A DNA stretch of 64,000 nt from Pratylenchus scribneri (taxonomy: Eukaryota; Nematoda; Chromadorea; Rhabditida; Pratylenchidae). How positions within the stretch are numbered: position 1 is the stretch's first letter; every line of letters begins with the position of its first letter. Shown one piece after another: positions 46,701-56,408 of this stretch. The position numbers and the translations under genes are program-made. The notes under the pieces were generated by a model, which was given only the letters and a program-made list of their open reading frames with translations, was not told the origin of the DNA and did not search any database. The stretch spans positions 62,001 to 126,000 of the forward strand of contig JAQSEB010000234.1 of assembly GCA_030063045.1 (NCBI GenBank). The letters are read 5' to 3'.

Positions 46701-49700
46701 ATGGCAAAAAGCCGCCTCAAGGCGAGTGGAAAGGAAGTAACTATCCCCAGGATGGAGTTAATGGCGATGCTCATTGGGACTAGACTGCTGAAGTTTGCTT
46801 CAACTCAGCTTCAATTACCCTGGGAAGGGAGGTTCCTATGGGGAGACAATCAATCAGTGTTGGCATGGATTGCCTCTAAGGAACCCCAACCAAGGTTCGT
46901 GGAGAACCGGTTGAGGGAAATAAGGGAAGTGGGTGAGGATGTCCGCTTTCTTTATGTTCCTACAGAGCAAAACCCATCCGATGTGGCATCAAGAGGATGT
47001 AACCCTACAGAATTGAGATGCCACGAATTGTGGTGGGAAGGACCCGGGTGGCTGACCCATCCCGACTCTAAGTGGCCTTCCTTTATGGAAGTGAAGCCCC
47101 CTCAAGTCCAGGAGTTGGATGAGGAACCCAGGGAAGCGGAAATGGGGGCGATAAATGCAGTAATGACTACGGAAGTGGTGGAGGAGTCCGACTTAATTGA
47201 ATTGAGTCGATTTAGCCAGTGGATTAGGCTTTTGGGCTCTCTGGCCTTTGTCTTTCGTTGGATTGGCTTGCTTTTCGCAACCAAAGGCAAAGAGCCGAAT
47301 TCGAAAGAAATAAGGGGTATTTCGAAAAAGGGACCATGGACGGCGGAAGATTTGGCATTGATGGAATCGGTGCTTTTCCGCCTAGCTCAAAGGAGCTGGG
47401 ACCAGCAGAAATTGTCCGGATTTAAGACAATAACGGACGAGAGTGGAGTCATCCGGCTGGCTAGCCGGCTTTGTAACAGCAGAATGGGGGATGAGTTTAT
47501 CCATCCAATTGTGCTGCCTACCAAATCCAGAATCACACAGCTGGTAGTCCGGTATTGCCACCAAATGGTTAGGCATATGGGTGTGGAATTCACTCTGTCT
47601 CGATTTTTGGAGAGGTTTTGGGCACCGAAGGCAAGGTTGTTGACCAAAATGGCATTGAGAAGATGCCGGAAATGCCGGAGAATCCGGGGAAAGACCTTCG
47701 CACTGCCGAATATGCCTCATTTACCCGAAGATCGGGTAATTCGCTGTGCCCCTTTTGAGAGCGTGGGCATCGATTATTTAGGCCCAACAGGGGTTGTGAT
47801 GGGCATTAAAGACGGGACGAGGGAGGTAGCCAAGGCTTGGATCGTATTGATCACATGCCTGGCTACTAGAGCCGTATATTTTGAGCCCGTCAGGGACATG
47901 ACGGCCGGTTCTTTCCTCCATGTGCTGCGGCGATTCTCCAGCCGACGGGGGACTCCCAAACGAATCCTAACGGACAATGGGACTTCGTTTATCCTCGCCA
48001 GTAAGGTGGCGGCCGCTCTTGAAGCGGGGAGGGTGCCTTCGACACATTTGGACCACTTTTTGGCCAAAGAAGGCATAAGGTGGCGGTTCATAAGCCATCT
48101 TTCTCCATGGCAAGGTGGAGTCTATGAGAGGTTGGTGGCCCTCATAAAGACGGCTTTCAAATGTGAATTGGGCCGGAAGATCCTGGGATGGGATGAACTG
48201 TTTACCTTCACAGCGGAAGTGGAAGCAGTTGTTAACCAACGTCCACTCACCTTTGTGTCTGTGGATGGGGACGGGCTGGAACCATTGCGGCCAATTGATT
48301 TTATTGCGCCGAAAGCTCAACTGAGCATCCCAGTGGATCAAAGCCAAGGGGAAGAGGGCGATGACCCGGATTTCCAAATTGCCCCTCCCGATAATCGGCA
48401 GATGCTGATTACATTCTGGAAGGGCTGTGCCGCGGCTTTGGAAAGGTTCTGGGAAAGGTGGCAAAAGGAATACCTCCCCATGCTTCGGGAGAAAGCAAAA
48501 TGGGAGCATAAAGGCCGCAGGAATCAAACGGTCATTCAGCCTCGGGTCGGCGAAGTAGTTTTGATTGAAGAGGAGTTAATCCCTCGGAATAAGTGGCTTA
48601 TGGGCCGAATTGTTGAGCTGTTTGGTTCAAATAAAGCAATTCGCAATGCCAAATTAAAATTAGGGAATGGGAAATTCCTTAATCGCCCTATCAATCGTCT
48701 CGTTCCCTTAGAGGTTAGGGAGGATGAGGATGAGGTTGAATGTCCAGCCACGGACATCAAGCCTGCCACCAAGGAGTCAGGAAAGGCAGAAAAGGAGCCT
48801 AAACCTGTCCCAAGTCATGGGATGATGAATCATTCCTTTATTTTTTCATTCACAACCAACGCATATTGCCTTCCCCATATTTTCCCAAATCCAAATATGC
48901 CCATCAAAATACCTTTTCTTACCCTAGCAGAGGGGATCTGCGGAATGGAGGAGGTTGATTTTATTGACCATATCCATAGTTTCCAAGGCAGGGCCAGGGT
49001 TAGGTCCTTTGCCGATAAGGTAACCCAATTTGGAGCCAAAATTGGGACAGGCCACCTACCAGACAATTTCCTTTTGGTTGGGCCTTTGACAACCGGGAAG
49101 AATGCCCAGGAGGCCAAGGCTTACGCACAAGTCACTGTGCGTGAGCACTTCCTTAATCGTCGTGGGATACGACTAAAGTTTCCGAATCTACACTGTTTAG
49201 TGACCTTGAATGGGGGGGAGAAAAACCTGTTTCCCCCAGAGGTGCTAGATGTTTTCCTGGAGGACCGGGGGCATTTAATGGAGCTAATTGAAAGAATGGG
49301 TGGCCTTGCAGAGGTGGCATTCGATCCAGATCAACTGTATTGTTGGCTGGAACCTCAGGTCCGAGGGGCGGAATTACCCCCAATAGGCCCATTAATGCCG
49401 CCTGGAGGATCAGGAGGCGGTTCTGGAAATGCACCAGGGAGATGGGGAAGTGTGGGACCTACCGGGGCCAACCGGGTTCCCTTGGGGTCTGGGTTAGGCC
49501 CGAGCACTAGTGGCACCGGTGGGAACCGGAATGGGCCATCCCCACAACCGGGGGGTAAAGGGAAAGGGAAGAAAGTTACCCAAAAAGGCCCAAAGAACGA
49601 TGAGGAATCGTTCGAAATGGAAATGGAACGGGAACTGGGCCGTACAATGGTGGCTGTGTTATCCCGAAATGGGCGAAAGGGAATTAAATTTGAAGCCCAG

Positions 49701-50774
49701 GGCAATTATAAACTAGGGCGGAAAGAATGGAAACCATTCCAGTTCGGGGCGATGGCTCTTATCGCGTTTACCATAATTTGCGCGCTTATGGCCCCCATCA
49801 CCGCTCAAATTTCCCCATTCAATTTAGAAGAAATTGATTCCCAAAATTTATCCAAACAATTTTCTAAATTGAATATGTCGGACACCAACATGGAAGTCGA
49901 TGTGGTGGGAACGGAACCAACTGGTTGTTTGGAAGGGGGGAAATTTTATGGAATAAAATTGGTAGATGCGCCGAACAATTGCCAGCCTTTGGGAAAGGCC
50001 CCCGACCTACCGAAAACTGATTCGCCGAACAATGGCCAATCTTTGGGAAAGGCACCCGACCCACCAAAGACTGGTAGTTTGGAAAAAGGGGGGAAATTTT
50101 TTGGAATGAATTCGGCAGGATCGTCGAACAATGAACCTTTGGGAAAAGGGCCTGACCCTTTAAAGAAAGGGGGAAATGGAAAGGATGGCCCTGCCAAGCC
50201 GATGGGCCCTTCGCCGGCGGAGACGGCCGGGGTGAAAGAAGGGGGGACCTTCGATGCTGCCATGGCTGCCCATGTGAAGAAATTGGTCAATGCCGAGATG
50301 GGGAAAGTCATGGCGGATGGCAAGAAGCGAAGGGAAAAGTCGGCGGCACATGGTAGCAAGCATGGTGAAAGCAGCTCAAGTGGTGGCCAGAAGAAAGACG
50401 AGAATGAGAAGATGAAGTTGGAGATGGAAGAATTGAAACGCCTGGTACAGAACAATCTTTACTCTCCCCTTAAAGGTCCCCACCCTCATTCTGTAACTTA
50501 TCGCCCTCGTAAGATGCCCCTCAAACTCAAACCCAAGAAAAGAGGACGCATCGGTGCGGGGTACGCCCGATGGCCGTTGGTGAAAGGCATAAGGTTGATC
50601 GAAGAGGCTCAGGGCAGAGCCGCCAAGAGTGGAGAATCGGTGGCCGCCGATTTTCTTGGCGAAAAGGTCCGTCAGTTACGGGCCGCGGTCAACCGATATT
50701 TCCCCGATCGTATTTTGGAGGTGGACGATGGTCAACTCCCGGGCGGGAGTGTCGATTCTAATCGACGGGAATAG
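43758..50774 (+). CDS. Bel/Pao Gag-Pol polyprotein with long C-terminal extension
   Basis: One uninterrupted frame of about 2,330 codons with no ATG before the first domain, so the true N-terminus is lost. Positions counted from 43830: gag domain 1-150 (LPTFEGDPLEWPNFWESF); three zinc knuckles 219-285; aspartic protease near 361 with FDPGAT where D-S/T-G is expected; reverse transcriptase 620-820 with YVDN; RNase H 925-1060; H2C2 zinc finger 1240-1290; integrase D,D,E at about 1313, 1381 and 1432; DUF5641-type domain 1570-1628. Residues 1645-2314 match nothing I recognise: a globular part, a Gly/Pro-rich linker, one transmembrane helix near 1972-1992, Lys/Pro repeats, a coiled coil and a basic end. 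It copies and integrates the element; the extension may be envelope-like or captured. Confidence 0.88.
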   Translation, partial: GLFIISKIIPKNIIKNFDGGRGAALPQIRLPQLNLPTFEGDPLEWPNFWESFESAVGRQPLEPVDKLNYLMGCLTGKAAKSVMGYRGGNNYDNVVDTLKRLYGDNRVIAEALQSELINLPVCNESVESLQIFVENLERSCRQLTALGQPVENPVLCQVVKNKIPKSALMEIVRAERAEGRQYGMEDLRRGLAEFASIKAEVQRCSATSQREPPKKDKGEKAVDKGRVFVANAEIKSKEKKSGGCLFCSGKHKAMDCPTHKGRKERRQRLFDLKRCFKCLGSDHWAKQCTKGRKCANCSSEDHHFLICGEPIRKSNKSEEKAGKKRRWGKQPSQAAVNVATEAKVNPVMTLVSHTPDQDPESVILMARYVPFINEGDPSKNVEALTFFDPGATLNLVTRSLVEQMGYKRYKPRELDVSVFHGEDPIRLKAPRVIVTMMTSRGKPFYLPAYQVEWIVKSVHRAEFNSGKLTLMDEQPNMLIGMGEFWNLFRHRQRINSHLFRIHTILGKVMCGKEDFPGWEEGEFQSIMAISSEMKAIDSRQDGELKNFWELEMIGVRDDPMEKDDDIAFDRFEKSVKRLKDGRFSVGWPWKDFPPKLPTNYEMAYRRMCSNIRKLKETPELLGKYHNIFLEQLERGFIEPAQGVGSGEHFLPHHVVINPKKIRMVFDAAAKLRGQLSLNECMFRGPVLLPDLVGLLIRFRKSPYALWADLEKAFNSLALEPRDREYCKIIWVKDPSEPPEKPGNLAIYRWARVPFGVIASPFLLAACVRKFLKESGSDLATEYMGNDYVDNLLALCETEEEAASKYKEGKALFNSCQMNLREFVCNSAKVMAAIPPEDRLDEKMPKVLGIFWDLDKDELLIKFPPMSSVKIATRRVVLQQLASVYDPLGILSPCLLPAKRFLQKLWQNPRGWDVPLEPDEGEEWAKILSSWEVSPFNFPRIGILSTKAQFQLHVFVDASEYAYAAAVYVRSEWSGKTSARLFMAKSRLKASGKEVTIPRMELMAMLIGTRLLKFASTQLQLPWEGRFLWGDNQSVLAWIASKEPQPRFVENRLREIREVGEDVRFLYVPTEQNPSDVASRGCNPTELRCHELWWEGPGWLTHPDSKWPSFMEVKPPQVQELDEEPREAEMGAINAVMTTEVVEESDLIELSRFSQWIRLLGSLAFVFRWIGLLFATKGKEPNSKEIRGISKKGPWTAEDLALMESVLFRLAQRSWDQQKLSGFKTITDESGVIRLASRLCNSRMGDEFIHPIVLPTKSRITQLVVRYCHQMVRHMGVEFTLSRFLERFWAPKARLLTKMALRRCRKCRRIRGKTFALPNMPHLPEDRVIRCAPFESVGIDYLGPTGVVMGIKDGTREVAKAWIVLITCLATRAVYFEPVRDMTAGSFLHVLRRFSSRRGTPKRILTDNGTSFILASKVAAALEAGRVPSTHLDHFLAKEGIRWRFISHLSPWQGGVYERLVALIKTAFKCELGRKILGWDELFTFTAEVEAVVNQRPLTFVSVDGDGLEPLRPIDFIAPKAQLSIPVDQSQGEEGDDPDFQIAPPDNRQMLITFWKGCAAALERFWERWQKEYLPMLREKAKWEHKGRRNQTVIQPRVGEVVLIEEELIPRNKWLMGRIVELFGSNKAIRNAKLKLGNGKFLNRPINRLVPLEVREDEDEVECPATDIKPATKESGKAEKEPKPVPSHGMMNHSFIFSFTTNAYCLPHIFPNPNMPIKIPFLTLAEGICGMEEVDFIDHIHSFQGRARVRSFADKVTQFGAKIGTGHLPDNFLLVGPLTTGKNAQEAKAYAQVTVREHFLNRRGIRLKFPNLHCLVTLNGGEKNLFPPEVLDVFLEDRGHLMELIERMGGLAEVAFDPDQLYCWLEPQVRGAELPPIGPLMPPGGSGGGSGNAPGRWGSVGPTGANRVPLGSGLGPSTSGTGGNRNGPSPQPGGKGKGKKVTQKGPKNDEESFEMEMERELGRTMVAVLSRNGRKGIKFEAQGNYKLGRKEWKPFQFGAMALIAFTIICALMAPITAQISPFNLEEIDSQNLSKQFSKLNMSDTNMEVDVVGTEPTGCLEGGKFYGIKLVDAPNNCQPLGKAPDLPKTDSPNNGQSLGKAPDPPKTGSLEKGGKFFGMNSAGSSNNEPLGKGPDPLKKGGNGKDGPAKPMGPSPAETAGVKEGGTFDAAMAAHVKKLVNAEMGKVMADGKKRREKSAAHGSKHGESSSSGGQKKDENEKMKLEMEELKRLVQNNLYSPLKGPHPHSVTYRPRKMPLKLKPKKRGRIGAGYARWPLVKGIRLIEEAQGRAAKSGESVAADFLGEKVRQLRAAVNRYFPDRILEVDDGQLPGGSVDSNRRE

Positions 50775-51200
50775 CCTTTGGTCGGGAAAAAGGGCAAAAA
50801 CCATTCAGGGATTGAATGGGGAATTGTTAACATTTTAAAGCTGAGGGAGTCAGCTTTTTTCTTTTCATTGGTTTTTGTCATGGCCAAAATTCTGGCCTGA
50901 CCTTCTTTATTCTCTGGAAATTGGCCCTAAAATTGCTTGTAATTTGATATTTGCCATTTTTTTGCCCCCACAATTTTGGATCTATTTAAATGATTTGAAT
51001 TGCCTTCAAGGCACCACATTTTCCACCATTTCCATTGAATTGAATAAAACACATTTCAAACGATCAAACTTGAACAAACTAAATTGCCTTAGAATATTCC
51101 CAACCCAAACAAGTCGAGTCAAGAGTCTAGGCGCTAGATTGCGACAACTATGGAATTTAAAGTCCTCTAAAATGTCTCGCATTTTTTTGAAAATTTAAAT
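43758..51200 (+). mobile_element. Bel/Pao LTR retrotransposon, 5'-truncated
   Basis: GC-rich block in AT-rich surroundings, carrying a complete pol order of the Bel/Pao type. Downstream of the stop, TGTTAACA at 50825 preceded by GGGGAAT is a candidate 3' LTR start after a polypurine tract. The unusual composition continues to about 51.2 kb. I could find no matching LTR upstream, and the sequence before 43.80 kb is host-like, so the 5' LTR, leader and gag start appear to be missing. No convincing target duplication was found. Confidence 0.85.
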
Positions 51201-51491
51201 TATTTTTAAAATAAGCGGCGCTTTCCTCAAAAAATTCTGTATTTTACTTAAAAACATCGTGTTTTTAAAAATTCAAAAAATGAAAAAATGCCAAAGAATA
51301 ACCTAGGCTTTTTCCATTACTATATTGCTTTCCAGAGAATATCAAATGCTTAGCTTATACACAAAAATAATCGGTAGTTATCGCTGATTTACACCCCCAA
51401 AACAAGCCAATTAATCATAATTATTCTAAAAGACAAAATAATATTTATCAAATATGAACAAAAAATCTCTCTATTCTGGACTGGAAATACG

Positions 51492-53817
51492 TTAAATACA
51501 AAATAATGACCATGTTTCACTCAATATTATACCTTCATATTCTCGTCCTTTTGGCAAAGTTGCATCAATTAGCTTCACTTCATCTTTTATTAGCACAACC
51601 TGGAATGGTTCCCTATATTTGCTGCGTTTGTTAAATTTGTATTTTGGATCGATTTGTTTAATCATTTCCAGCAGAAAATAGATCAAGTATTCCGCATCGG
51701 ACATTCCATCGCGATATGTGTCCAATTTGGATGCTTTCCTTACATTTTCTTCCCAAAATTTCATCCGGTTTGGGAAATAGCATACGTCTAAAAATAAAAA
51801 ATAGATTTAGTTGTTACTCATTTACAGTGGATGTTATCAAAAATTACCTATAATAATGTCGAGTTATAATTCAGCAGTAATTTTTCCTATTATTCAAAAC
51901 TATTAGAAAATTTTTTGGTACTTGTGCAGTTTGTATCCGCTTTTTTGGAAAGTGCTCGGTCCCCCCTATGATTTGTCATAATTTGGGTTAGGGTCAATCA
52001 GGGTTGGGTTAGGGATAGGGTGGGATAAGATTCATCTTACGTGTATCCTAAACCCAAGCCCTAACCAAAACCCTGAAACCATAGGGGGGACCAAGAACTT
52101 TCCAAAAAATAGGATACAAACTGCAAAAGTACCAAAATTTTTTTCAAATGAAAATTTTTTTATAAATATCAATAAATTTTTCAAAAAATGCAGTCTTTTA
52201 GTATTAATTTTTACACGAATTATAAAATTTTAAAAAATTCCAAAATATTTTAAAAAAAAAGATTTTTTTCTAGAAATTATAATAAAATACTTCAAAAATG
52301 TAAACTTTTGATAAAAATTGATATAAAATTTCATGCAAATCGACAAAAATATCGATAAAAATCTATTCGTTGTTTTCGAGCTATTTTAATATCAAAAAAT
52401 ATTGAAATTAATATAAATCTGGACCATTAATGTTTACTAGTTAAAAATCTATTGAAAATACACATGCAAACATACCAATGGACATTAGGGCATAATCGAG
52501 TGCCCGAATCCAAATTTGCCTGTACAATTTTCGGGCCTCGCCAAATGTAATAATTTTTCTTAAATCCCTAAAATCAAATGAGCTCTGATCCTTCGGGAAT
52601 GCAAAATAATTCATTCGTTTAGCATCTTTATTGTATTCTTTCACTAATTGTTTAACAAATTTTTTCCCATCCGTATTTCCAAGTTTTGTTTTTGGTTTCT
52701 CAAATATTTTTAATAATTCATCTCTATTCCACCGCCATTGATAATTAGCAGAAAAAAATTCACCATTTATAAAATTCGCCACCTTTTCACAAATTTTATC
52801 ATATTCATCGGTGTGCTTGGCATCGGCTTTCTATAATGGAAATATTTTCATGTAATATTTTTGGATATTTATTAGTTATATTCATTCACATATGATTTAT
52901 TTGCCTTCGTTTAAAATAGCGTAAATCCTCTTTTTACTAAAATTTAGAGGCAGAGATGTGGCCGGAATTCTGTCACGAAAACCAGAAATTCCGGTGTTTT
53001 TGTTCCATTCCGAATTCCGAAAATTTTGAATTTTAAAGAGTTTGAAAAAGCAGAGGGTGAATGCCCTTTTCTATTTTCATCCAAAAATTAGAATATTTAT
53101 TTTAACAAATACCTTTTTACTTTTTCTTTTAGAAATGGTCTTTTTTTTATCACAAAAGTGGCAAATTTACAATTTTATTTTTCAGCTTAATAATATAAAA
53201 TTAGTCCAAAATATATAAAATTAGTTTTATTATATATTTTAATTAATAAATAATTATACTTTGTAATGTTCGCACAATTTGTTCAATTCATTTTCCATAT
53301 TTGTGCCGAGCACTTTATTAAAACCAAATATAATTTCCGCATCAGATTTTTCTTTCTCCTCATCCATTATTTTATAAATGCCGTCCTGTGGAACAAATTT
53401 GTGTCCATCGTTTTTTTCGGATAAAAATTTAAAAAATTGGTTCAGCTCGAAATTTGGAATCGCTAAATTAATTTTAATACATTTTTATTTGAGATTTACT
53501 GATTATATTTTTTATTTTTAACTTAAATTAAATTTATTTTAATAATTATAAATTATTTTTTTAAGGAAATGGAAAGTCATTTGTCAAAAAAAAGATACAA
53601 CGAAATTTTTTTAAATATTTAATTAATATAAAATATTACATTTTTTATCCAGTTTAGTTTTATACTCAACAAAATCGCGCAAATTCCGAAATAATGGCAA
53701 AAATGTGTGCTCTGCTTCTTTTCTTTGTTGTTCACCAAAATCCGTAAACAATGTTGTTTTGAGCAAAATGTTCCCCATTATATAAGCAGCCTTTTTGTTA
53801 AACATCATAGTATACCC
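51492..53817 (-). CDS. Multi-exon gene, family not recognised (5' end unresolved)
   Basis: Four exons join in phase: about 53645-53817, 53263-53463, 52475-52832 and 51492-51788, giving at least 340 residues. The protein is rich in Lys, Glu, Asp and aromatic residues, with no transmembrane segment and few cysteines. Landmarks are an aromatic, basic stretch QWRWNRDELLKIFEKP, LYRQIWIRALDYALMSI and FWEENVRKAS. The first exon begins inside a codon, so an upstream start, perhaps with a signal peptide, lies beyond 53.8 kb and may be obscured by the inverted-repeat insertions there. The intron at 51.8-52.5 kb carries a GGTAC-family MITE. It might be distantly related to the gene at 60.4-64.0 kb (shared KF-x-x-FW-like segment), but this is weak. 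Confidence 0.6.
51917..52133. mobile_element. GGTAC-family MITE, copy 2
   Basis: 217 bp, with ends GGTACTTGTGCAGTTTGTAT and the reverse-complement counterpart ATACAAACTGCAAAAGTACC. The flanking duplication is AAAATTTTTT (8-10 bp, ambiguous in the A/T run). The interior is like copy 1 but largely inverted relative to it. It is inserted in an intron of the unrecognised minus-strand gene. Confidence 0.92.
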
Positions 53818-53989
53818 TAAAAATTTACTATTAAATTATAATTATTTAATTTATTATTATTTATATTACATTTTTTTATTACCATTTTTATTTATTATTT
53901 TATTTTATTATTATCAATTATCATTTATTTATTATTATTACTATCCATGAAATAATATTGGATAGTATTATTAATTTGTCGAAAAACTA

Positions 53990-54665
53990 TTGAAGCTGCC
54001 GAAAAGTTCACACCGATGAATAGAAATTTATATCATTGGCCCCTGTATAAACCCATTTGAGAGCTCTCGTCGAGAAGCATTGATTGATATATAATTTGTC
54101 ATGGTTTAACCAAAAACAAAAGATGGCTTAAAAACAATTTAATAACCCTTTAATTTTAGCCAAAATTCAACTAATTATATTCCATTCGATGTGTTTTGAT
54201 CGAATGGCTATAAGGTTTAGGAATCTAAAAACAAATCATCTTTAAAGGATGGGGTTTTTTTGCCGAGAGATTTGGGTTCTTTTGCCGAGAGATTGGGTTC
54301 TTTCGCCGAGAGATCTGTTTTTTGGGTATAACTTTTTTGTGCTTGATCCTAGACCCCCAAACCATTTAGCTATTTTATAGAGCTCATCGAGACGCGTCGA
54401 TTGATATATAGTTTGCCGGGGATTGGTTCAAAACTAAATGAGTTATAAACCAAAACCAAAATATGGTTCAAACGGTTTAATACTTTGAATTTTGGCCAAA
54501 TCTCGACAAATTATACATCAATCGACGCGTCTCGATTAGCTCTATAAAATGGCTAAATGGTTTGGGGGTCTAGGATCAAGCACAAAAAGTTATACCCAAA
54601 AAACTGATCACTCGGCAAAAGAACCCAATCTCGGCAAAAAAAATTTTCTCAATCTTTAAACCCAT
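53990..54665. mobile_element. Inverted-repeat element family B, two tandem copies
   Basis: The better copy (about 54250-54660) has arms with TTTTGCCGAGAGATTGGGTT, TTGGGTATAACTTTTTTGTG, CTTGATCCTAGACCCCCAAA and TCATCGAGACGCGTCGATTG, all repeated inverted on the right. A more decayed relative (about 53990-54235) stands directly before it. A third copy lies at 59.92-60.21 kb. No target duplication was established. Confidence 0.8.
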
Positions 54666-54786
54666 ATAATTTTTTTCGGCAAATTTCAATGTATTTTTTC
54701 GCCAAATTAAATAATATCCATTTAGAAAAAATGGAAAAAGTTTTAGGGATTGCAATCAATTTTAACTTATTTAATCGATTTAAAAT

Positions 54787-55321
54787 TTAAATCGATCTAT
54801 AAAAGAGAATATGCTGATATGAATTTAACCAACTAATTCCTTTTGTCCTTGTTGGCAGGCAACATATGAATCCTGGTAAAAAGTTAATATCCTTTTCATA
54901 ATTGTATCGACATGTGGGTGTCATTCCCTTAAATGTTGAGCATTCCTCGTGCTTGGTTTTGTTGGGATCAACTCCGTGTTTTGCATATTCCTCATTGTTA
55001 TCTGGTTTACAGGGCATTTTTGTAAAAAATCTGCTCTCTGTTGGAAGGCAACCTTTGCAAAAAATGGGAATTTATTCTTAATTACTAGGGCTTGGAATAA
55101 TGAAAATACCTCTAGAATAGTAAACAACCGGATGATTCTCCTCTTTCTTCAAAACGACTTTTTGCCCACTGTGTTGATTATGTTTGCTGTCGGCAGAGGT
55201 TTTTTCCATAAAATGAACTGTAAAATTAAATTATTCAAAAATTTTTTATTGAATTTTTACCTTTTATGATTAAAATTATGATTAAAGGAATTAATCCAAT
55301 CATTTTTGATGATCCAAGCAT
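54787..55321 (-). CDS. Secreted cysteine-rich protein, lustrin-like module
   Basis: Three exons in phase: about 55263-55321, 55107-55218 and 54787-55063, giving about 148 residues. ATG 55321 begins a short hydrophobic signal peptide. A Lys/His-rich linker follows, then one module with cysteines spaced as in nematode lustrin-type repeats, ending in GFICCLP. A TTTTAG about 40 bp before the ATG could be a trans-splice acceptor. The last 18 residues after the double cysteine are unconserved. The lustrin label is by pattern; role unknown, perhaps matrix or inhibitor. Confidence 0.65.
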
Positions 55322-55329
55322 AATTTAAC

Positions 55330-56400
55330 GAATAATTTGATTATCGAATAATGAATGAATCCTAAAATAAAAGAGAATAAAATGGACACTTTCGCAAAAT
55401 ATTTCTCTTTACCCCTTTCCCAGGAGAGATTTTATGCCGAATAACAAAATATTTTTACCAGTGATCTTCGTAAATGTTTATGGGGGATAATCAAAACTAG
55501 AGAATGGCTCACGCCCTCACGCAACCAAAAACATTGAGAGAGGGAATTTTGGCCATTCGCCATTGTGTCTTTACATGCGAAATTAAATGGGCCTCTGAAT
55601 GCCGAAAATAAAATCCCGGGCGATCTTAGAAAAGTTTATGGATGATCATTGTGAATGTAATCGGCTGCAGAATGGCGCGAGTGGGGGCAAAAATAAATTG
55701 AGTTGGAAAGCTAGCCATTTGCCTATATGCCGTCGATTGAATCTTGGTGCTTTCCACAGCCTGGGGGTGCATTTTTCTTCCAAGTGCCATTCTTTTTGGG
55801 TAGGCTAGCATCGGTGTAAATTTTTTAACATTTTGTTAGCTCTCTAATTGCCCTCTTCATGAGCAATTATAGAGCTTTTTTGAATCGTTCATGCACCATT
55901 TTGTCCATTTTCATCACTCTCCAAATAAAGCGAATCATTTTGGCAAAATTGGCGCACTCTCTCGTAAAGCGAATTTTCTTCCTCCATTAAAGTGGAATTT
56001 TTAGGCGGAAATTAAGTGTGACCAATGCATTGATGCTGCCCAAATTGCCTTCACTTTTAACCAAATATGATGCTCGCCATTCATTTTCCCATAAAAGATT
56101 TCGTCGTTTGTGGCGATTGCTGCCGAAGATAAGGGAAAATCAAAATTTATAGGCAATTTTCCTATATTTTCCCCGCTTTTTTTATATTCTATTGGAAGAA
56201 CAGAGGTTAGTAGATGTATAAAGAGTAAAGACTAAAGAGTTGCCCAATTGCTTATATTTAAAAATATGCAAAGTTACTTCGTTTCTAAGAAATTAAAATA
56301 TATTATTAAATTATATTTAAATTTAAGAATTATTATTATGCATTTTTATTTTATTATTGTTGAAGGTGACAATAAAAATAAAATTTTATTCAGATTCATC
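55330..56400. other. Intergenic spacer
   Basis: Somewhat less AT-rich at 55.5-56.1 kb than the flanks, with a few short open frames on both strands but no convincing ATG, splice or family signal. It separates divergent secreted-protein genes and presumably holds both promoters. TTTATTCAG at 56385-56393 is a possible trans-splice acceptor for the plus-strand gene. Confidence 0.45.
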
Positions 56401-56408
56401 CAAATAAA

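Noticed and set aside
44225..50455. Many minus-strand open frames of 60-190 codons inside the retrotransposon
   Set aside because: GC-rich antisense shadows of the Bel/Pao frame; none has domain features.
43217..51300. A complete LTR pair around the Bel/Pao element
   Set aside because: I compared 43.2-43.83 kb with 50.8-51.3 kb and found no matching direct repeat; only a candidate 3' LTR start at 50825 can be suggested.
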